A stretch of 25,845 bases of DNA from CBDULX01 sp965368175 (GTDB taxonomy: Bacteria > Pseudomonadota > Gammaproteobacteria > SZUA-229). A model generated the notes under the pieces. It worked only from the letters and a program-made list of their open reading frames with translations, had not been told where the DNA came from and searched no databases. This document shows positions 21,704 through 25,845 of the stretch, one piece after another (within the stretch, counting starts at the first letter, position 1; each line of letters starts with the position of its first letter). Where the stretch lies: contig CBDULX010000017.1 of assembly GCA_965368175.1 (NCBI GenBank), positions 1 to 25,845 of the forward strand, in the 5' to 3' direction. The translations under genes were made by a program, and so were the position numbers.

Positions 21704-22629
21704 TGGATATGAGAAGATGGTTCAGGAATCTTATGGAGATACAAAAAAGGGCGAGTGAAGTTTTATCGATTAATAACCGAAACCTTGGGTTTATTTATCC
21801 AAATAATAAACGCAGTCATTTCCCGATAGCAAATGACAAATTGCAATGTAAGAAAATCTTGTGTTCGGTAGGCGTTGCTGTGCCTGAAACTCATTTCAGC
21901 TATGGCTATTTTTATGAATTACATACGCTGGAGGAAGATCTGTCGACATTGGCTGATTTTGTCATTAAACCGGCTAATGGTAGTGCGGGAAATGGCATAG
22001 TAGTGATTGTCAGGCAGGCTGATGATGGCTGGTATTCTATTGGAGGTCATTTTTATAGCCTGCCTGATATTAAAAAACACCTGTCGGATATCATATTTGG
22101 TGTGTACTCGCACGATATGATGGATCAGGCCATCATTGAACAAAGAATCGTGCAGCATGATCATATTAACTTAATCTGTGATCTTGGCTTGTCAGATATC
22201 CGGATTATTTTATATAAAGATCAGCCTGTTATGGCAATGTCAAGAATTCCGACCAGCGAATCAGATGGTAAGGCGAATCTTCACCAGGGAGCAATAGGGT
22301 TGGGTATTGACATTGAAACAGGAATAACGACCCATGCAATTCAAGATGGTCGATCTATTACTGTGCATCCAGACAGTCAAAAGTCAATAATTGGTATAAC
22401 GATTCCATTCTGGTCACAGTTAATTGAAATGTCCGTTAAAGCTGCTGAAGCTGTGCCTCTAAAATATCTTGGGGTTGATATTGCGATTTCGAATCAGGGG
22501 CCAGTAATGATCGAAATTAATGCACGTCCAGGTATAGAAATTCAGAATGCCAATAATACTCCCATCCGTAGTCAGTTAGATTACCTGCATCATCTGGCGT
22601 CAAATTCCGAGTCTGGAAATGCCCTATGA
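21703..22629 (+). CDS. RimK-related ATP-grasp ligase (alpha-L-glutamate ligase-like)
   Basis: A 308-residue cytoplasmic ATP-grasp enzyme of the group named alpha-L-glutamate ligase-like, known as the usual partner of the seven-helix transglutaminase-like protein. The ATP-binding parts are intact: Lys89 in FVIKPANGSAGNGIVVI, Glu146 (IIEQRI), Arg167 (DIRIIL), Arg181 (MSRIPT), and the metal-binding Asp259, Glu271 and Asn273 (GVDIA, MIEINARPG). It should couple ATP hydrolysis to forming an amide or peptide bond through an acyl phosphate. The acceptor and amino acid cannot be read from sequence; Glu addition is suggested only by the RimK relationship. No membrane segment is seen. It overlaps the gene before (TGATG) and after (ATGA), implying stoichiometric, coupled translation. 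Confidence 0.9.
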   Translation: MDMRRWFRNLMEIQKRASEVLSINNRNLGFIYPNNKRSHFPIANDKLQCKKILCSVGVAVPETHFSYGYFYELHTLEEDLSTLADFVIKPANGSAGNGIVVIVRQADDGWYSIGGHFYSLPDIKKHLSDIIFGVYSHDMMDQAIIEQRIVQHDHINLICDLGLSDIRIILYKDQPVMAMSRIPTSESDGKANLHQGAIGLGIDIETGITTHAIQDGRSITVHPDSQKSIIGITIPFWSQLIEMSVKAAEAVPLKYLGVDIAISNQGPVMIEINARPGIEIQNANNTPIRSQLDYLHHLASNSESGNAL

Positions 22630-24545
22630 CACGATTGTTAAATGAAAGTTTTATTCCTATATTGCTGGTAATAAGCAGCATATTCCTGGTTATATTTTAC
22701 TCCAACTATGTAGCTGATCTGGATGCCGATCAGGTGACTGTAATCGAAATTCCATCGGCGGCTATACAGCAGGGAGCGGACCAGGAGCTGATTGTCGAGG
22801 AAGAATTATTTACACAGGTTGAAAAATTACGTGTTGACGATCCTGTTTACTCCGATGCCTATCAGTTAATCAGGAATAAGCAGTGGCAGAAAGCAGAGAA
22901 GTCTTATCTGGAATTAATTAACTTATATGATACCTCACAAGCCCGAACCGAACTCGGTTACATATATTTCAAACTGGACGATTATGAAAATGCAGCCGAT
23001 CAACTTGTTAAAGCACTGAATAAAAAGACTGTTTATCTCCCGGCCTATTATTATCGGGCAAAAAACTGGGGCAAGATGAAAAGTTACGAAGCTGCTGCAC
23101 TTGATTACCTGACTTATATAAAGTACTTCCCTGGTGATTTTTCTGCACACTTTAATCTTGCAATGATTCGGCTAAAACAACAACAATATGAGCGGGCAAT
23201 TGCGTCATTTAAAACCGCATCTGAATTAGCCCCTGGGCGTAAAAAATCTAAAGCGTTGTATTTTTTGGGTAAGAGCTACCAAAGTCTGGGCCCTGATAGT
23301 TATCTCGATGCAGCACAGGCGTATCAACAATCTATTCGGATATTCCCTGGGAATATAAAACCAAGAATAGGCTTAGCCAGTTTATTGCCCGATACTGAAC
23401 AGGGTAGAGAAGAAGCTGAAAATATTTATCAGCAAGTGCTACTGTTAAAACCTAATTATTCTCAGGCGCATTTTTTATTGGCGGGTATTCATAGCCGCCA
23501 GGGTAATCAACGTGAAGCAATTGTGGCTTATGCTAAAGCCATAGAATTTAATCCATCTCATATAGCGGCCAGGTTCAACCTTGGTCTGATTTTACTGGAC
23601 AAAAAGAAATGGAGTGAGGCCGCAGATCAGTTTCAGGCTATAATGAACATTAATCCACAACATGCCAGAGCCTGCTTCAATCTGGGTAGAGCGAATTACC
23701 GATTGAAGAATTATGACCAGGCATTGAAAAATTACAAGACAGCATTGAGTCTAAAAAATGGTGACTACCCGGAAGTCGCCATTAATCTTGGGCTAATATA
23801 CAGTGCCAAAAAAGATTACGAGACTGCTATAGAAGTCTATAAAGAGGCGCTGAAAAAGCACAATAATTCAGCTAAATTGTATTACAACATAGGTATAGCT
23901 TATTCGAAGTCGCGCAGACCCAGGCTGGCGCTTAAATCATTTCACTCCGCAATTCAATACCGTCCTGTATATGCACAGGCCTGGTATAACATAGGGCTTA
24001 TCCATAGTCGTCAGGATGAGCATCTGATAGCTATAGACGCTTATCAAAAAGCATTATCAATAGAACCAGATTATCGATCTGCCCAGTTGAACCTGGCAGT
24101 AAGCTTAACTCGTACAGGCAAGTTAAAACAGGCTGAAATTATTTACCGACGTGTGCTGGAATCTCATCCGCGCTATGCATCTGCCTGGATCAATCTGGGA
24201 CTGGTTCTGCTGGATCAGGATCTTTTCCGTGAGGCAGAAGAAGTGCTCGTACAGGCATCACAGCTAGAGCCCGATAATGCTCGTGTTATCAGTTTGTTAG
24301 CTAAAGCACTGGCCATGCAGGAAAGGTTTTCTGAGGCTGGTGAATTCTATCGTTCTGTGATTGATATGAATCCTAATAGCAAAAAGTACCGACTTGAATA
24401 CGTTCGGGTGCTTCAGCTTCAAAATGAATATGCTGTAGCACTCTCCGAAGTTCAGAAAGCCATGAAGCTGCATCCAGACAGTAGATTGCTTGTAAATGAA
24501 TTTGATAAGATCAATTTGAAACTAAAGTTAAATCCTGAAAGGTAA
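22626..24545 (+). CDS. membrane-anchored periplasmic TPR protein
   Basis: A 639-residue protein. A single N-terminal helix (about 9-28) is followed by a short acidic linker. About 16 tetratricopeptide units then run from near residue 70 to 630, each with the A/S-x-x-x-x-N-L/I-G first-helix pattern (HFNLA, RFNLG, CFNLG, INLGL, YYNIG, WYNIG, WINLG). The signal-anchor predicts that the TPR solenoid is in the periplasm. There are no catalytic motifs. Such solenoids act as scaffolds, for example AlgK, PelB and BcsC in exopolysaccharide export or PelB-like TPR tethers. Between an inner-membrane enzyme and a barrel gene, the simplest role is to hold the two membranes' components together. The start overlaps the ATP-grasp stop (ATGA). 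The barrel gene follows after 8 bases. Confidence 0.9.
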   Translation: MTRLLNESFIPILLVISSIFLVIFYSNYVADLDADQVTVIEIPSAAIQQGADQELIVEEELFTQVEKLRVDDPVYSDAYQLIRNKQWQKAEKSYLELINLYDTSQARTELGYIYFKLDDYENAADQLVKALNKKTVYLPAYYYRAKNWGKMKSYEAAALDYLTYIKYFPGDFSAHFNLAMIRLKQQQYERAIASFKTASELAPGRKKSKALYFLGKSYQSLGPDSYLDAAQAYQQSIRIFPGNIKPRIGLASLLPDTEQGREEAENIYQQVLLLKPNYSQAHFLLAGIHSRQGNQREAIVAYAKAIEFNPSHIAARFNLGLILLDKKKWSEAADQFQAIMNINPQHARACFNLGRANYRLKNYDQALKNYKTALSLKNGDYPEVAINLGLIYSAKKDYETAIEVYKEALKKHNNSAKLYYNIGIAYSKSRRPRLALKSFHSAIQYRPVYAQAWYNIGLIHSRQDEHLIAIDAYQKALSIEPDYRSAQLNLAVSLTRTGKLKQAEIIYRRVLESHPRYASAWINLGLVLLDQDLFREAEEVLVQASQLEPDNARVISLLAKALAMQERFSEAGEFYRSVIDMNPNSKKYRLEYVRVLQLQNEYAVALSEVQKAMKLHPDSRLLVNEFDKINLKLKLNPER

Positions 24546-24553
24546 TAGTTATT

Positions 24554-25777
24554 ATGTTTAAGAAAAAATCATTGGCGATCAGTTGTTCTTTAATTGCTCT
24601 GTCAACGTCAGTGGATGTATTGGCTCAGGAAGTAGAGTGGTCTGTTGAGACTGGGCTTGGTTATGAAACCAATGTTTATCATGCGCCGGATCACGATTAT
24701 TTTGATTCTGCGTTACCATCAAATCGGCCAGGAGGTGTACTAGTTTCACCAGCAGAGGTCAGTAGCTTTTTTATCCCAGTGGGAGCAGAAGTTAGTGTCC
24801 GGAATAAAGCCTATGAAAATGTCGATTTTGTAGCTGGTCTGGATTTTGATACTGATATTATGCTGAATTCAGATGCTGACGATGCGACACGTACCAATGT
24901 TGATCTGGATCTGGGTTTCAATTATGATCTAATTGAATTGAAATACAGTAAGAAAAAAAATAACTATATTAAAAAAGATCGAGGTGATGCATATTTAGGT
25001 ATGTTCATATCAACCCATAATCAGATTTATGTTGATCGTGATTCTGGATTACCCAAGGAAGTTGGAGGTGTTGATATTTCAGATAAATATAGTTACCAAA
25101 GTGTTGGAATTAAAGGCGATTATGAACGGAAAGTAGGTCATAATAAATATCTTGTGGGTTTTAAATATGAAGATTTAAATTACGACACACCACAAACGGG
25201 TGCGGAGTATGATCACGTATTGAATAAACTGGAAATCGGTTTGAAGCGCGATTTCACAAAAAAAACTGATATGAAAGTTGCTTACAGCTACTATGTGCGT
25301 GATTATAGTAATCGATACTCAAGAGATGTGGCTACTGGTACCTACTCATCAGTTAATGATTTACTTAAATATACCTATAATACGCTTGCGTTAAGTTTGG
25401 GTCATCGTTTCACGAAGCGTTTGAAAACGTATATCGATATTAAAAATACAAATCGAACAGATGAATTTGAAGGCTACAATGATTATTCCCGGCTAGATAT
25501 ATACATTCGGGCACGCTATAAATATTCAGACAAGACAAAGATGCGAGCCAAAATCAAATCTTCTCAAATTGACTATAAAAATGCTTATAATTTTGAAGAC
25601 CAAACTCGAGGTGATAAAGAGAATTCAGGTATGGACATTACTGTAAAAGTTGAGCATCAATGGGCGAAACATAAAACATATTTTGTAGAGCTCGATTATA
25701 CAGATCGTGTATCTACCGATGATCGATATGACTACACCAATAACATGATTATGTTAGGTGCTAAGTGGGAATACTAA
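24554..25777 (+). CDS. outer-membrane beta-barrel protein
   Basis: A 407-residue protein with a signal peptide (Lys3-5, hydrophobic 7-20, likely cut after VLA at 24). The mature chain alternates polar and hydrophobic residues in strands, with many Tyr, Asp and Lys and charged turns (for example YLVGFKYEDLNY, MKVAYSYYVRDYS, YFVELDYTDRVS). It ends in KWEY, an aromatic C-terminus as recognised by the BAM machinery. I estimate about 14-16 strands. The early ETGLGYETNVY resembles the first strand of surface barrels annotated in exopolysaccharide or sporulation-like clusters, but I cannot name the family. AAAGG about 12 bases before the ATG is a distant ribosome site, so coupling to the TPR gene is likely. 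It is the last gene before a strong terminator. Confidence 0.85.
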   Translation: MFKKKSLAISCSLIALSTSVDVLAQEVEWSVETGLGYETNVYHAPDHDYFDSALPSNRPGGVLVSPAEVSSFFIPVGAEVSVRNKAYENVDFVAGLDFDTDIMLNSDADDATRTNVDLDLGFNYDLIELKYSKKKNNYIKKDRGDAYLGMFISTHNQIYVDRDSGLPKEVGGVDISDKYSYQSVGIKGDYERKVGHNKYLVGFKYEDLNYDTPQTGAEYDHVLNKLEIGLKRDFTKKTDMKVAYSYYVRDYSNRYSRDVATGTYSSVNDLLKYTYNTLALSLGHRFTKRLKTYIDIKNTNRTDEFEGYNDYSRLDIYIRARYKYSDKTKMRAKIKSSQIDYKNAYNFEDQTRGDKENSGMDITVKVEHQWAKHKTYFVELDYTDRVSTDDRYDYTNNMIMLGAKWEY

Positions 25778-25810
25778 AAGACATTGAATAAGGAAATTTG
25801 ATGGAATAAA

Positions 25811-25839
25811 AAAAAGCCCGATCATGGATCGGGCTTTTT
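25811..25839 (+). terminator. Rho-independent terminator of the four-gene operon
   Basis: AAAAAGCCCGATC (25811-25823) and its perfect complement (25827-25839) form a 13-bp stem with a three-base loop and a terminal run of five T. A-tracts on the left side make it usable from both strands. It lies 33 bases after the barrel gene stop and defines the operon end. Confidence 0.92.
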
Positions 25840-25845
25840 CTTGAG

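Overview
The window looks like a chromosomal segment of a Gammaproteobacterium. The evidence is a run of housekeeping genes in an order typical of that class: aspS, nudB, then yebC-ruvC-ruvA-ruvB, then ybgC-tolQ-tolR-tolA-tolB-pal-cpoB, then queE-queC and tRNA-Lys(UUU). The genus cannot be named from the sequence. The placement of nadA beside nudB, an apparently non-discriminating-type AspRS and the accessory genes argue against a close relative of E. coli.

Layout. (1) 1-3.6 kb is accessory and leftward: a possible insertion-sequence scar at the edge, a dispersed inverted-repeat element, an orphan four-helix membrane protein (342-893), and an operon of two paralogous secreted proteins (2318-3502, then 1101-2279). 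Each paralog carries two blocks of perfect seven-residue repeats. (2) 3.7-4.55 kb is a leftward YbbO-like short-chain dehydrogenase. (3) 4.6-9.26 kb runs rightward: aspS behind a leader with a perfect 24-bp hairpin, nudB-nadA, a second copy of the dispersed repeat, an alpha/beta hydrolase, and a 50-bp perfect palindrome that probably ends transcription. (4) 9.38-12.4 kb holds yebC-ruvCAB. (5) 12.5-17.8 kb is the Tol-Pal envelope cluster with overlapping start and stop codons. (6) 18.06-19.43 kb holds queE-queC for the queuosine precursor. (7) tRNA-Lys lies at 19599-19674. (8) 20.09-25.78 kb is an AT-richer four-gene operon ending in a strong terminator.

The last operon is the best candidate for an under-described system. 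It encodes a membrane protein with a periplasmic transglutaminase-like domain and seven C-terminal helices, a RimK-related ATP-grasp ligase, a membrane-anchored protein with about 16 TPR units, and an outer-membrane beta-barrel. The four genes are tightly coupled (stop/start overlaps TGATG and ATGA, then an 8-nt gap). Together they could span the envelope: cytoplasmic ligation, an inner-membrane enzyme, a periplasmic scaffold and an outer-membrane pore. The transglutaminase-like plus ATP-grasp pair is a known but functionally unproven association. Its pairing with a TPR scaffold and a barrel, and the apparently complete Cys-His-Asp triad in a family usually called inactive, are the points worth following up. 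The second unusual item is the pair of secreted heptad-repeat paralogs near the left edge.
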